From DATKXO01 sp035528995 (GTDB lineage: Bacteria; Planctomycetota; Phycisphaerae; UBA1845), in contig DATKXO010000050.1 in NCBI GenBank assembly GCA_035528995.1, forward strand, positions 1 through 22,036: DNA of 22,036 bases. Reading direction: 5' to 3'. This document shows positions 12,502-20,472 of this stretch, piece after piece. The position numbers and the translations under genes were made by a program. Below the pieces are notes generated by a model, which did not search any database, was not told the origin of the DNA, and saw only the letters and a program-made list of their open reading frames with translations. Numbering within the stretch: the first letter of the stretch is position 1; each line of letters opens with the position of its first letter.

Positions 12502-14943
12502 GTGGTCGCGCCGCATGCCACGGTTGGACCCGGATCGGCCATTGCATACCGGTGGACGGTTGTGTGGGTGTCGGCGGCCGTGCTGGGGTTTGAAATCTCC
12601 CTGATGCGCGTGCTGCTGGTTTCGAGTTGGCATCATTTCGCGTTTCTGGTCATCAGCATCGCACTGCTCGGTTTCGGAGCCAGCGGGACCGCCCTGTCCA
12701 TCGGGCGCGGGTGGGTCCTGCGTCATGGGGACCGCGTTCTGTTCGGACTGTGCCTGGCGTCTGCGGTGTCGATGCCGGTCTGCGCGGCACTGGGGCAGTA
12801 CGTGCCGATCGAGGCCCGACTGGTGCCGGCGACGTACTGGCGTCAGATCGGATGCTGGGTGGCCTACTGGGCGATTCTTGCGGTCCCGTTTTTCTGTGGG
12901 GCGTCGGCGATCGGGCTGATGCTGATGCTGGCCCGGGACCGAGTGGCCGGTGTCTATGCCGGGAACCTGATCGGGAGTGCGGCCGGTGCGGCGCTGGCGA
13001 CCTGGTTGATGAGTTACCTGCCGCCCGAATGGCTGGCGGCGGCGATGGGCGGGATCGCGCTGCTGGGAACCGGCGGGCTTGTATCCGGCTTTGGCGGGGT
13101 GCGGCCGGCGGTGTTGGTGGGTTTCGCGGCTGCGCTGGCGGGCTGGATGTGGCTCGATCGGCCTCACATTCGGATGGATCCGTTCAAGTACGGAGCGTAC
13201 GTCGAGCGTTTGCAGCGGCAGGGATCGGCGGAGCGCGTCGCGGTGGCCTACGGTCCGCGGGCGATGGTCGAGGCGTACGGCGGCGCAGTGTTCCACGATC
13301 TGCCGTTTTTGACCGGAGGCACGGTGCCGCCGGCGATGCTGTCGCTGGTGTCGGACGGGCATCGGGCAGGGTCGCTGCTGCGGATATCGACGGCGGCCGA
13401 GGCGGCGGTAGTGGACAACACGCTGATGGGGGCCGCGTACGACATTGCGCCCGGACAGCCCCGAGTGCTGCTGCTGGGGGAGACGGATGGGACGAACGTA
13501 TGGCTGGCGGCGCGAAGGGACGCGGCGCGAATCGAGGTCGTTCAGCCGGATGACAGACTTCTGTCACTTCTGCGCGGGCCTCTGGGCGCTGAGGGTGGTG
13601 CGGTGTTGGAGCTGCCGGCGGTGCGGGTGGTCACGGCCGAGCCGCGCCACTTCGCAGATCACGCGGGCGACCGGTTCGACGTCATTCAACTGATCACGCT
13701 GCAATCGTCGGCGGCCGGCTCCGGCGGGGTGGGCGGCCTGGGGCAGGATCATCTGATCACGGTCGAAGGCGTTTCCTCGTGCCTGAGTCGGCTGACGCAG
13801 GACGGACTGCTGTTCGTCTGCCGCGGGACGCAGATGCCGGCACGGGACAACGTCAAGCTGCTGGCGACGTTCGTGGCCGCCCTGCGAGGCCACGGCGTTG
13901 TCGAGCCCGGGCGGCACGTCGTCATGGTCCGCGATTTCCAGGCGGTGTGCACGATGGTCAAGGCTTCGCCCTGGACCGGAGAACAGATCGCCGGCGTTCG
14001 GCGGATGTGTCAGGAGCGCAATCTGACACCGGTGTGGTTCGAGGGGATTCGGGCGGAGGAACTCAACCAGCCGGACGTGTTCCCGGGGCCGTCCGACGGA
14101 GTGGGCGACTGGTACCACCACGCGGCGACGCGTTTGTTCTCGGACACGGGGCAGCAGTTCATCGACGACTGGGCGTTTGACATCCGGCCGCCGACCGACG
14201 ATCGGCCGTTCTTCCGCGACTTCTGCAAGCTGCGGTCGGTGGGGGCGATGCGGGAGGCCTTCGGCCCCATGTGGTTAGCACGGGCTGAAATGGGTTTCCT
14301 GTTCGTGGTGGCGACGGCGGTCGCGATCGGGCTGGTCGGGGCGGTGTTGACGCTGTTGCCGTTGGCGGTGACCCGACGGGCGATGCCATGCGGCGGGCGG
14401 GCGGCCACGGTGGGATACTTCGCGGCGATCGGGCTGGCCTACCTCCTGCTGGAGATGACCTTTCTGTCGCGTGCGACGCATCTGATCGGCGACCCGGTTC
14501 GGGCGGCGGCGGTGACCATATCGGCATTCCTGTTGCTGTCGGGGCTGGGCAGCCTGACGGTGCATCGGCTCGGGGATCGAGGAGCGCGGCTGCCACACAT
14601 CGTGGTGGCGCTGGTCATCGTGGGCGGCGTGGTGCTGGGATTCATCGGCGCGCTGTCGGGGATCGCAGGGTCATGGCCGGTGATCGCGCGGTGCGGGGTG
14701 GGTGCGCTGGCCATCGCGCCGCTGGGGTATCTGATGGGTTTCCCGATGCCGACGGCGCTGGCCCGCCTGGATCGCGGGGCGCCGGCCCTGATTCCGTGGG
14801 CGTGGGGGATCAACGGCTTCGCCTCGGTGCTGGCCGCCCCTCTGGCCACGGCGATCGGGATGACCTGGGGATTCAGCGTTGCGGGTCTGGCGGCGCTGGC
14901 GTTGTACCTGGCTGCGGCAAGGTTGTTCAAGCGCCTGCCGTGA
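12502..14943 (+). CDS. Polytopic membrane protein with spermidine-synthase-like Rossmann domain
   Basis: An 813-residue protein in three parts: an N-terminal membrane block (about 17-220) with ISIALLGFGASGTALS (51-66), a soluble middle domain (about 230-590), and a C-terminal membrane block (about 596-806) with AYLLLEMTFLSRA (646-658) and PWAWGINGFASVLAAP (765-780). The middle domain resembles a spermidine-synthase-type methyltransferase fold: LLLGETDGTNVWLA (323-336) is the degenerate cofactor loop, and PPTDDRPFF (563-571) is a hallmark of this family. The Asp pair and loop residues needed for polyamine synthesis are not clearly conserved, so real aminopropyl transfer is doubtful. The start is GTG 12502 with GGGGAG 8 nt upstream; the first in-frame ATG (codon 35) would cut the first membrane segment. 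It follows the isoaspartyl methyltransferase by 12 bp. Function unknown. Confidence 0.85.
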   Translation: MVAPHATVGPGSAIAYRWTVVWVSAAVLGFEISLMRVLLVSSWHHFAFLVISIALLGFGASGTALSIGRGWVLRHGDRVLFGLCLASAVSMPVCAALGQYVPIEARLVPATYWRQIGCWVAYWAILAVPFFCGASAIGLMLMLARDRVAGVYAGNLIGSAAGAALATWLMSYLPPEWLAAAMGGIALLGTGGLVSGFGGVRPAVLVGFAAALAGWMWLDRPHIRMDPFKYGAYVERLQRQGSAERVAVAYGPRAMVEAYGGAVFHDLPFLTGGTVPPAMLSLVSDGHRAGSLLRISTAAEAAVVDNTLMGAAYDIAPGQPRVLLLGETDGTNVWLAARRDAARIEVVQPDDRLLSLLRGPLGAEGGAVLELPAVRVVTAEPRHFADHAGDRFDVIQLITLQSSAAGSGGVGGLGQDHLITVEGVSSCLSRLTQDGLLFVCRGTQMPARDNVKLLATFVAALRGHGVVEPGRHVVMVRDFQAVCTMVKASPWTGEQIAGVRRMCQERNLTPVWFEGIRAEELNQPDVFPGPSDGVGDWYHHAATRLFSDTGQQFIDDWAFDIRPPTDDRPFFRDFCKLRSVGAMREAFGPMWLARAEMGFLFVVATAVAIGLVGAVLTLLPLAVTRRAMPCGGRAATVGYFAAIGLAYLLLEMTFLSRATHLIGDPVRAAAVTISAFLLLSGLGSLTVHRLGDRGARLPHIVVALVIVGGVVLGFIGALSGIAGSWPVIARCGVGALAIAPLGYLMGFPMPTALARLDRGAPALIPWAWGINGFASVLAAPLATAIGMTWGFSVAGLAALALYLAAARLFKRLP

Positions 14944-15002
14944 TCGCGGGCGACGCGGTTGTGGCACAGGTGCGCGACGGTAGTCGCCGATGGTGCGCCG
15001 GG

Positions 15003-15677
15003 CTAATCGGCGGGGTATCCGATGGGCACCAGGTAGAGCACGCGACGGTCCTGGGGCAGCTTCAGCACGGAAGCGACCTGCTGATCCTGGAACGCGCCCA
15101 CCGGGACTCCGGCCAGCTTCAGAGCGGTGGCCTGGAGCAGGATGTTCTGGGCGACGTGGCCGGCCTCGATGAAACAGTAGCGCTCGGCACGGCTTCCGTA
15201 TTTGCGGGCCGTCCGGTCGACGACGGCGGTGATCACCATGCACGCTGCGGCGTGGCCGACCGAGTCCTGGTCGAGGGCGGCGGCCTGCAACGGTCCGCGC
15301 AGGTCGCCGGGCAGGTGGCGGTCGAGGCGATGGTCACTCGGGCGGTAGTGATCGACGCCGTCGGCCGTGACGACGTACAGCTCGACCGGAAACAGCGCTC
15401 CAGCCGAGGGCGAAGTCCTGAACCCACGCTGCGAATCGGTGGTACCCTGAGCGGCCCAGCAAAGCTGGGAAACGTCCTCGATGGTCAAGGGCTGGTCGAG
15501 GAACGCTCGCTTGGACCGCCGCTGGGCGATGGCCTCGACGAGCGGCATGCCGCCGACGGTCGCGGGCGGCGGCAAGGCGGCGGCCTTCTCGCTGTCTGCG
15601 GCGTGCCGATCCGAGCCTGCGCCCCGTGCCAGGAACACTGCGGCCAAAAGACATACACAACATACAGGGGCTTTCAT
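15003..15677 (-). CDS. SagB/ThcOx-type nitroreductase-family protein, exported
   Basis: A 224-residue FMN-binding oxidoreductase of the SagB-like nitroreductase group. Signatures are RRSKRAFLDQPLT (53-65) for FMN phosphate, an RTSPSAGALFPVELYVV stretch (87-103), an EAGHVAQNILLQATALKL stretch (171-188) followed by GVPVGAF (190-196), and the terminal PIGYP (218-222). SagB proteins oxidise azolines in thiazole/oxazole-modified peptides, but no YcaO cyclodehydratase or precursor peptide is visible here, so this is probably one of the many stand-alone relatives. It begins with a hydrophobic stretch (4-20) that looks like a signal peptide. ATG 15677 has GAGGA 7 nt upstream; an in-frame ATG at 15695 has no ribosome-binding site. 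It is convergent with the membrane protein (59-bp gap) and divergent from the aminotransferase. Confidence 0.87.
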   Translation of the reverse strand: MKAPVCCVCLLAAVFLARGAGSDRHAADSEKAAALPPPATVGGMPLVEAIAQRRSKRAFLDQPLTIEDVSQLCWAAQGTTDSQRGFRTSPSAGALFPVELYVVTADGVDHYRPSDHRLDRHLPGDLRGPLQAAALDQDSVGHAAACMVITAVVDRTARKYGSRAERYCFIEAGHVAQNILLQATALKLAGVPVGAFQDQQVASVLKLPQDRRVLYLVPIGYPAD

Positions 15678-16017
15678 GGTATGGTCCTCACGCATGGGTA
15701 TGGTGTAGCGGCGTGAGGGTAGACCATTCCGGGCACCGGGACAACGGCGGTGGGCGGCGTTCTGGAGAAGCCGCCCGGGAGTATTGTCGATGCCGTCCAG
15801 GATGGTCAATCAGAGCCACCTTGACAGGGCGCAAACGCCTCCGTATCAGTTGGCCGGCAGCCTGAAAATGGAGCAGGGCATGCCGGTCGCGCTGGGCCGA
15901 TCATCGACGCGCCAGCTCCCATTAGGCACACGAATTGCTGGTCGCTGACCGGGTCGATGCGGCGGGCGCGCCGCAGACCCCGCGTTGCAGGCACGATCCC
16001 ACCAGAGGGGTACCGCG
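15678..16017. other. Divergent intergenic region (340 bp)
   Basis: This stretch separates the SagB-like gene (minus) from the aminotransferase (plus) and should contain both promoters. I see no coding sequence with family character. A GC hairpin GCGGCG...CGCCGC-like element lies at 15959-15974. On the minus strand TTGTCC, 17 nt, TACCCT precedes the SagB-like gene, but the match is poor. No riboswitch or repeat recognised. Confidence 0.5.
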
Positions 16018-17229
16018 ATGAGCATTAGTCAGATCGGACGTAGCATTGGCGAGTCGGCCACCCTGAAGCTCAACGAGACCGCGTCCATCCTGCGGGCCAA
16101 GGGCGACCCGGTGATCCACCTGGGCGGCGGGGAGCCGAAGAGCAAGGCCCCGATCGACGCACTGGTGGCGGCGGCGGGGATCCTCAACACGGGGGAGGTC
16201 CGCTACACGCCGGCGGGCGGTATCCCCGCGCTCAAGCAGGCCATCATTCGCTACACCGACGAGTTCTACCATCGCAAGGTCCAGCCTGCGAACGTGATGG
16301 CTTCGGGCGGTGCGAAGCAGGCGATCATGGTCTGCCTGCAGACCATCCTCAACCCGCAGGACGAGGTGATCTTCCCCGTGCCCTACTGGGTGAGCTATCC
16401 GGAGATGGTCAAGCTTTGCGGGGCCGTGCCGGTGCCGGCGAAGCCCGAGGACGGCACGTTCTATCCATGCCTGCAAGACATCGAGCGAGTGGTCAGCTCA
16501 TACACCAAGGCCGTGATCATCAACAGCCCGAACAACCCGTCGGGAGCGATGTACTCGGAGCAGTTCATCGCCGATATCGTGGATTTCTGCGAGACGCGGG
16601 GGCTGTACCTGATCATGGACGACATCTACCACCGGCTCATCTTCGACGGGCGGGAGCCGGTCAACTGCTACACCTACGCCAAGGACACGGGCGAGAACTC
16701 GAGGCTGGTGGTGGTCAACGGCGTGTCCAAGCAGTACGCCATGACGGGCTTCCGCCTCGGCTGGGCCGTGGCCAGCAGGAAGCTCATCGGGGTGATGACC
16801 AACATTCAGGGCCACCAGACGTCGGGCCCGTCGGTTGTGTCGCAGCACGCGGCCGTGGGGGCGATCAACGGCGTGCAGTCGTGCGTGGAGAGCCTGCGGC
16901 TGACGCTGGAGAACAACCGCAACGTGATGATGGAGCAACTGGAGTCGTTCCACGGCGTCAGGGCCACCAGGCCGGACGCGACGTTCTACTGCTTCGCAGA
17001 CTTCAGCCATTACGAGAAGGACTCGACGAAGCTGTCGCGATTTCTGCTGGAGAAGGTATGGGTCGTTACGGTGCCGGGCATCGAGTTCGGGATGGACGGG
17101 CATCTGCGGCTGTCCACCTGCGGGTCCATCAAGGACATCGTCGGCGGCATCGAGCGGATGAAGTGGGCTCTGGACCCGCAGTCGCCCAACGAGCTGTACA
17201 TCGGCGATCGCAAGTTGGTGAGGAACTGA
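16018..17229 (+). CDS. PLP-dependent aminotransferase, class I/II (aspartate/aromatic type)
   Basis: A 403-residue fold-type I aminotransferase. Visible are HLGGGEP (34-40), the VRYTPAGGIPALKQAI substrate-side region (61-76), ASGGAKQAI (95-103), IINSPNNPSGAMY (167-179), the Asp201/Tyr204 pair in IMDDIYHRL (PLP pyridine and hydroxyl contacts), the Schiff-base Lys238 in VNGVSKQYAMTGFRLGW (233-249), and a C-terminal HLRLSTCGS with the carboxylate-binding Arg. The enzyme transfers an amino group to a 2-oxo acid in the cytosol; relatives act on aspartate, alanine or aromatic amino acids, and the exact substrate is open. The start ATG 16018 has AGAGGGG about 7 nt upstream; the upstream extension to 15985 is not conserved. 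A stem-loop follows the stop by 18 nt. Confidence 0.94.
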   Translation: MSISQIGRSIGESATLKLNETASILRAKGDPVIHLGGGEPKSKAPIDALVAAAGILNTGEVRYTPAGGIPALKQAIIRYTDEFYHRKVQPANVMASGGAKQAIMVCLQTILNPQDEVIFPVPYWVSYPEMVKLCGAVPVPAKPEDGTFYPCLQDIERVVSSYTKAVIINSPNNPSGAMYSEQFIADIVDFCETRGLYLIMDDIYHRLIFDGREPVNCYTYAKDTGENSRLVVVNGVSKQYAMTGFRLGWAVASRKLIGVMTNIQGHQTSGPSVVSQHAAVGAINGVQSCVESLRLTLENNRNVMMEQLESFHGVRATRPDATFYCFADFSHYEKDSTKLSRFLLEKVWVVTVPGIEFGMDGHLRLSTCGSIKDIVGGIERMKWALDPQSPNELYIGDRKLVRN

Positions 17230-17683
17230 GGGTGAGGGAAGCCGGCGGCTGGTAGCTATTGGCTATCAGCTCACGGCCGTTGGCTTGGTGCAGGCGGGCG
17301 GTGGTTGCGCAGGGCGCGCGGGAGAGGGTGACGGCTGGCAGCGGACAGGCGGCAGTTCTGAAGGAACCCGACATGCCCAAGTACCTCGAGGTCGACACGC
17401 CGGCCGCCAAGCAGGCCGGCTAGCTGGGCACCGCAAAGTCGGGGGCGGCGTGAGTTTCCAGGCAAAGCGGCTACCGACGGTTTCCCCGTCGTTCACGTTT
17501 CCACCGCAGAAAACGCAGGGCTGCTGCGGCGTTGGGCTCGGCTGACTTGACCGGGGCGCGGCGAATCAGTACCCCTATAGCAGACTCTCGAGCCGCCCGA
17601 CGGCAGCAGCCGGTGCTCGATTGGTGCGGGCTGACGGGCGATGGCTGAGCGGCGGCGGCCACATGCCTATCGGAGCACGTCCC
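17230..17683. other. Intergenic region upstream of the AOR cluster (454 bp)
   Basis: No protein family is visible in the frames here. It contains the stem-loop at 17248-17270 and a mini open frame at 17373-17423 (16 codons, MPKYLEVDTPAAKQAG) with AAGGA 7 nt upstream, which may be a relic or leader peptide. TTGACC at 17547-17552 and TATAGC at 17576-17581 resemble promoter boxes, but their 23-nt spacing is too long. I looked for a molybdenum/tungsten cofactor riboswitch and did not recognise one. Confidence 0.45.
17248..17270 (+). terminator. Stem-loop after the aminotransferase
   Basis: GCTGGTAGC pairs with GCTATCAGC over 9 bp (one G-T wobble) around the 5-nt loop TATTG, starting 18 nt past the stop codon at 17229. 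There is no T-run, so it may be a weak terminator or part of an interspersed repeat. Confidence 0.4.
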
Positions 17684-18160
17684 ATGGCGAATGTACTGGT
17701 GATCGATCCTGAAAAGTGCACGAGCTGCCGGCTCTGCGAGCTGGCCTGTTCGGCGCGGAACGCCGGAGCGTACCGGCCGGCACGGTCCCGCATCCGGGTG
17801 CTGATCCGGGCGGACGAGGCGTTCTACTTTCCGCGCGTGTGCATCCAGTGCGAGGAGGCGCCGTGCATCGAGGAGTGCCCCACCGACGCCCTGGTTCGCG
17901 ACGCGGCCACCAACGTGGTGGTCCTCAAGGAGGACCGCTGCGACGGGTGCGGCGTGTGCGAGTCGGCCTGTCCATACGGCGTGATCTGGTGTCTGGACGA
18001 CAAGGCCCACAAGTGCGACCTGTGCGGCGGCGATCCGGAATGCGTGCGCTTCTGCGCTCCGGACGCCCTGCGGTATGAATCGCAGGACCGGTGGCCGCCG
18101 GGCGACCGTCAGGCGTACGCCGATCGCCTTCGCGGTCTGGTGCAGGAGGTCAAGCGATGA
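17684..18160 (+). CDS. Four-cluster [4Fe-4S] ferredoxin subunit (HycB/DmsB/AorA type)
   Basis: A 158-residue electron-transfer protein with 16 cluster cysteines in four groups: Cys12/15/18/22, Cys53/56/61/65, Cys86/89/92/96 and Cys111/114/120/124, the usual pattern of polyferredoxin subunits of complex Fe-S oxidoreductases. It has no signal peptide, so it is cytosolic. It overlaps the next gene, an aldehyde:ferredoxin oxidoreductase, by ATGA (18157-18160), so the two are translationally coupled and presumably form a complex; AorA of bacterial AorABC enzymes is the closest functional parallel. ATG 17684 has GGAG 8 nt upstream; an ATG at 17663 and an earlier in-frame start at 17621 give unconserved extensions. 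No FAD-containing AorC-like gene is visible next to it. Confidence 0.93.
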   Translation: MANVLVIDPEKCTSCRLCELACSARNAGAYRPARSRIRVLIRADEAFYFPRVCIQCEEAPCIEECPTDALVRDAATNVVVLKEDRCDGCGVCESACPYGVIWCLDDKAHKCDLCGGDPECVRFCAPDALRYESQDRWPPGDRQAYADRLRGLVQEVKR

Positions 18161-19962
18161 TGCATGCCTACGCTGGAAAGATGCTGCGCGTGGACCTGAG
18201 CAGCCGGACGATCCGGACGGAGCCGATCGACCCGCAGCAGGCGCGGGCCTACCTGGGCGGGCGGGGCCTGGGCACCAGGATCATGTATGACGAAGTCGAT
18301 CCGAAGATCGACGCGCTGGATCCGGCGAACAAGCTGATCCTGGCGGCCGGGCCGCTGACGGGCATGTCGGCCGCGTGCGGCGGGCGGTTCATGGCCATCA
18401 CGAAGGGTGCGCTGACCGGGGCGATCGCGTGCTCGAACTGCGGCGGCACGTTCGGGCCGGAACTGAAATACGCCGGGTATGACCTGATCGTGTTCGAGGG
18501 TGCGGCGGACGAGCCGGTCATGCTGGTCATCGACGACGATTCGGTCGAGCTGCGTCCGGCGAAGCATCTGTGGGGGCAGAACGTCCATCAGACCGAGGAC
18601 GCCCTGCACGCCGAGTTGGGCGCGGACTTCCACCTGGCCAGCATCGGGCCAGCGGGTGAGAAGCTGGTTCGGTTCGCGTGCATCATCAACGACAAGAGCC
18701 GGGCGGCGGGTCGGTCGGGCGTCGGCGCGGTGATGGGTTCGAAGAAGCTCAAGGCGGTGGCCGTGCGCGGTACGGGCGGGTTGACTGCGGCCGACCCCGA
18801 GGGCTTTCGCACGGCCTGCTTGGACTCGCTCAAGAAGCTGAAGGAAGGGGAGATCAGCGGCACCGGTCTGCCGGCGTTCGGCACGGCCATTCTGGTCAAC
18901 ATCATCAACGAGAGCGGCATTTTCCCGACGCGGAACTTTCAGGAAAGTCAGTTCGCCTTGGCGGAGCAGATCAGCGGCGAGACGATCGCCGAGCAGATTC
19001 TGGTGCGGCCGCGGGCGTGCGTGGCGTGTCCTATCGCCTGCGGTCGGGTCACTGCTCTGCCCAACGGCAAGTTCAGCGGGCGCGGCGAGGGGCCCGAGTA
19101 CGAGACGGTGTGGGCCCTGGGGGCCGACACCGGCGTGGGCGACCTGACGGCGGTGACCAAGGCCAACTACATCTGCAACGAGTTGGGGATCGACACCATC
19201 ACGGCCGGCGCGACGGTGGCGTGTGCGATGGAGCTGCTCGAGAAGGGTGCGATCAGCGAGAAGGAAATCGGGCGGACGCTGTCCTTCGGTGACGCCGAGG
19301 CGATGGTGGACATGATCGGCAAGATCGGTCGGCGCGAGGGATTCGGCGACGTGCTGGCCGAAGGGTCGGCGCGGGTGGCGGCGAAGTACGGTCGGCCGGA
19401 ACTGTCCATGGGGACCAAGAAGCAGGAGTTCCCGGCGTACGATCCGCGCGGTGTGTTCGGAATGGGGCTGCAATACGCGACGTCGAACCGCGGCGGGTGC
19501 CACGTTCGGGGCTATCTGATCGCTCCAGAGATTCTGGGCGTTCCGGAGAAGTTCGACCCGCACACACCGGATGGCAAGGCCGCTCTGGACATCGGTTTCC
19601 AGGACCTGACGGCGGCGCTGGACGCGGCCGGGCTGTGCCTGTTCATCACCTTTTCCGTCGGCGGGCCGGAGATCACCGAGATGCTGCGAACGGCGACGGG
19701 CTTCGACTACGACGTGGACGAGGTGATGCGGGCCGGCGAGCGAATCTGGAACCTGGAGAAGCTCTTCAACCTGCAGGCCGGGCTGAGCAGGAAGGACGAC
19801 ACGCTGCCCAAGCGCCTGCTGACCGAACCGATGCCGGCCGGGCCGGCCAAGGGGATGACCGTGCCGCTCGAAGAGATGCTGGCCGAGTACTATCGCCTTC
19901 GCGGGTGGACGGATCAGGGTCAGCCGACGCAGGAGAAGCTCGTGGCGTTGGGCCTGTCGTAG
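18157..19962 (+). CDS. Aldehyde:ferredoxin oxidoreductase family catalytic subunit (tungsten/molybdenum)
   Basis: A 601-residue enzyme of normal family length that oxidises aldehydes to carboxylic acids, or catalyses a related reaction, with a bis-pterin W or Mo cofactor and one [4Fe-4S] cluster. The N-terminal domain has GGRGLGTRIMYDEVDP (34-49) and PLTGMSAACGGRF (66-78). Cluster ligands are Cys288, Cys291, Cys295 and Cys494, the same spacing and essentially the same numbers as in the Pyrococcus furiosus AOR. Pterin-side motifs are EGPEYETVWALG (311-322), NELGIDT (341-347) and DAAGLC (489-494). ATG 18157 is preceded by AGGAGGT and overlaps the ferredoxin stop. A second ATG follows directly at 18160. 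Metal and substrate cannot be decided from sequence; bacterial homologues are often tungsten enzymes. Confidence 0.95.
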   Translation: MMHAYAGKMLRVDLSSRTIRTEPIDPQQARAYLGGRGLGTRIMYDEVDPKIDALDPANKLILAAGPLTGMSAACGGRFMAITKGALTGAIACSNCGGTFGPELKYAGYDLIVFEGAADEPVMLVIDDDSVELRPAKHLWGQNVHQTEDALHAELGADFHLASIGPAGEKLVRFACIINDKSRAAGRSGVGAVMGSKKLKAVAVRGTGGLTAADPEGFRTACLDSLKKLKEGEISGTGLPAFGTAILVNIINESGIFPTRNFQESQFALAEQISGETIAEQILVRPRACVACPIACGRVTALPNGKFSGRGEGPEYETVWALGADTGVGDLTAVTKANYICNELGIDTITAGATVACAMELLEKGAISEKEIGRTLSFGDAEAMVDMIGKIGRREGFGDVLAEGSARVAAKYGRPELSMGTKKQEFPAYDPRGVFGMGLQYATSNRGGCHVRGYLIAPEILGVPEKFDPHTPDGKAALDIGFQDLTAALDAAGLCLFITFSVGGPEITEMLRTATGFDYDVDEVMRAGERIWNLEKLFNLQAGLSRKDDTLPKRLLTEPMPAGPAKGMTVPLEEMLAEYYRLRGWTDQGQPTQEKLVALGLS

Positions 19963-20004
19963 AGTTCGCCGGAGTCGCTCGATCAGCGCCCGGGAGGAGA
20001 CCTC

Positions 20005-20220
20005 ATGGGACTATTCGGAAAGAGAGAGGCCCAGGAAGTCGAAGTGGTCGGCCAGCAGTTGCGCTGCGAGATCCGTCACCATACCCGGTTCTGGCAGCGA
20101 GAGGCGCAGCTCAACACGGCCGTGGCCACGTTCTTCAACTTCGACTGGGCCAACGCCACTGCGACGTGTATCGTCTGTGAGCGGTGCGGCTACATCCACT
20201 GGTTCCTGCCGCCCGATTGA
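20005..20220 (+). CDS. Small zinc-knuckle protein (71 aa), uncharacterised
   Basis: A 71-residue protein with LRCEIRHHTRFWQREAQLNT (19-38), a TFFNFDW segment (42-48) and CIVCERCGYIHWFL (55-68). It looks like a small zinc-ribbon family in which two CxxC knuckles bind zinc; here the second is intact (Cys58, Cys61, with an extra Cys55), while the first has a single Cys21 followed by His25/His26, so coordination may be C-H/C-C or the site may be partly lost. ATG 20005 has GGGAGGAG upstream at suitable distance. It sits 42 bp after the AOR gene and 28 bp before the dodecin gene, so it is likely cotranscribed. I do not know a function; nucleic-acid binding or cofactor chaperoning would be guesses. 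Confidence 0.8.
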   Translation: MGLFGKREAQEVEVVGQQLRCEIRHHTRFWQREAQLNTAVATFFNFDWANATATCIVCERCGYIHWFLPPD

Positions 20221-20248
20221 GAGTGAAGCACGAACAAGGAGGACGGTG

Positions 20249-20458
20249 ATGTCCGACAGCGTCTACAAAGTGATCGAGTTGGTGGGGACGAGTGAGAAGT
20301 CGTGGGAAGAGGCGGCCAAGAACGCCGTGGAGACGGCCGGCAAGTCGCTCAAGGAATTGCGGGTCGCCGAGATCGGTGAGCTGGACATGCGGGTGGAGAA
20401 GGGCAAGGTCGTGGCCTATCGGGCGAGGGTGAAGCTGTCGTTCAAGTACGAGACGTAG
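20249..20458 (+). CDS. Dodecin-family protein
   Basis: A 69-residue dodecin, a family of small proteins that assemble into hollow dodecamers and usually store or buffer flavins. The characteristic pattern is VYKVIELVGTSEKSWEEAAK (5-24), KSLKELRVAEIGELD (32-46) and KGKVVAYRARVKLSFKYE (51-68). The tryptophan that stacks on flavin in known dodecins lies in an LxWFEV-type motif; here the aligned segment is LRVAEI with Val39, and the Gln next to the conserved Tyr is Arg58. Flavin binding in the usual way is therefore doubtful; some relatives are described as calcium dodecins. ATG 20249 has AAGGAGG closely upstream; the longer frame from 20177 overlaps the zinc-knuckle gene. It is embedded in the AOR cluster. 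Confidence 0.93.
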   Translation: MSDSVYKVIELVGTSEKSWEEAAKNAVETAGKSLKELRVAEIGELDMRVEKGKVVAYRARVKLSFKYET

Positions 20459-20472
20459 GTCCGGCATGCAAG

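Noticed and set aside
11122..13362. 746-codon minus-strand open frame across the pcm region
   Set aside because: It crosses four real gene segments on both strands and its product is Arg/His/Gln-rich low-complexity sequence without domains.
14974..14987. GCGAC/GTCGC hairpin in the 59-bp gap between the membrane protein and the SagB-like gene
   Set aside because: Only 5 bp with no T-run; likely to occur by chance in GC-rich sequence.
17230..17683. Molybdenum/tungsten cofactor riboswitch upstream of the AOR cluster
   Set aside because: The conserved elements expected for that RNA class could not be recognised. A covariance-model scan would be needed to exclude it.
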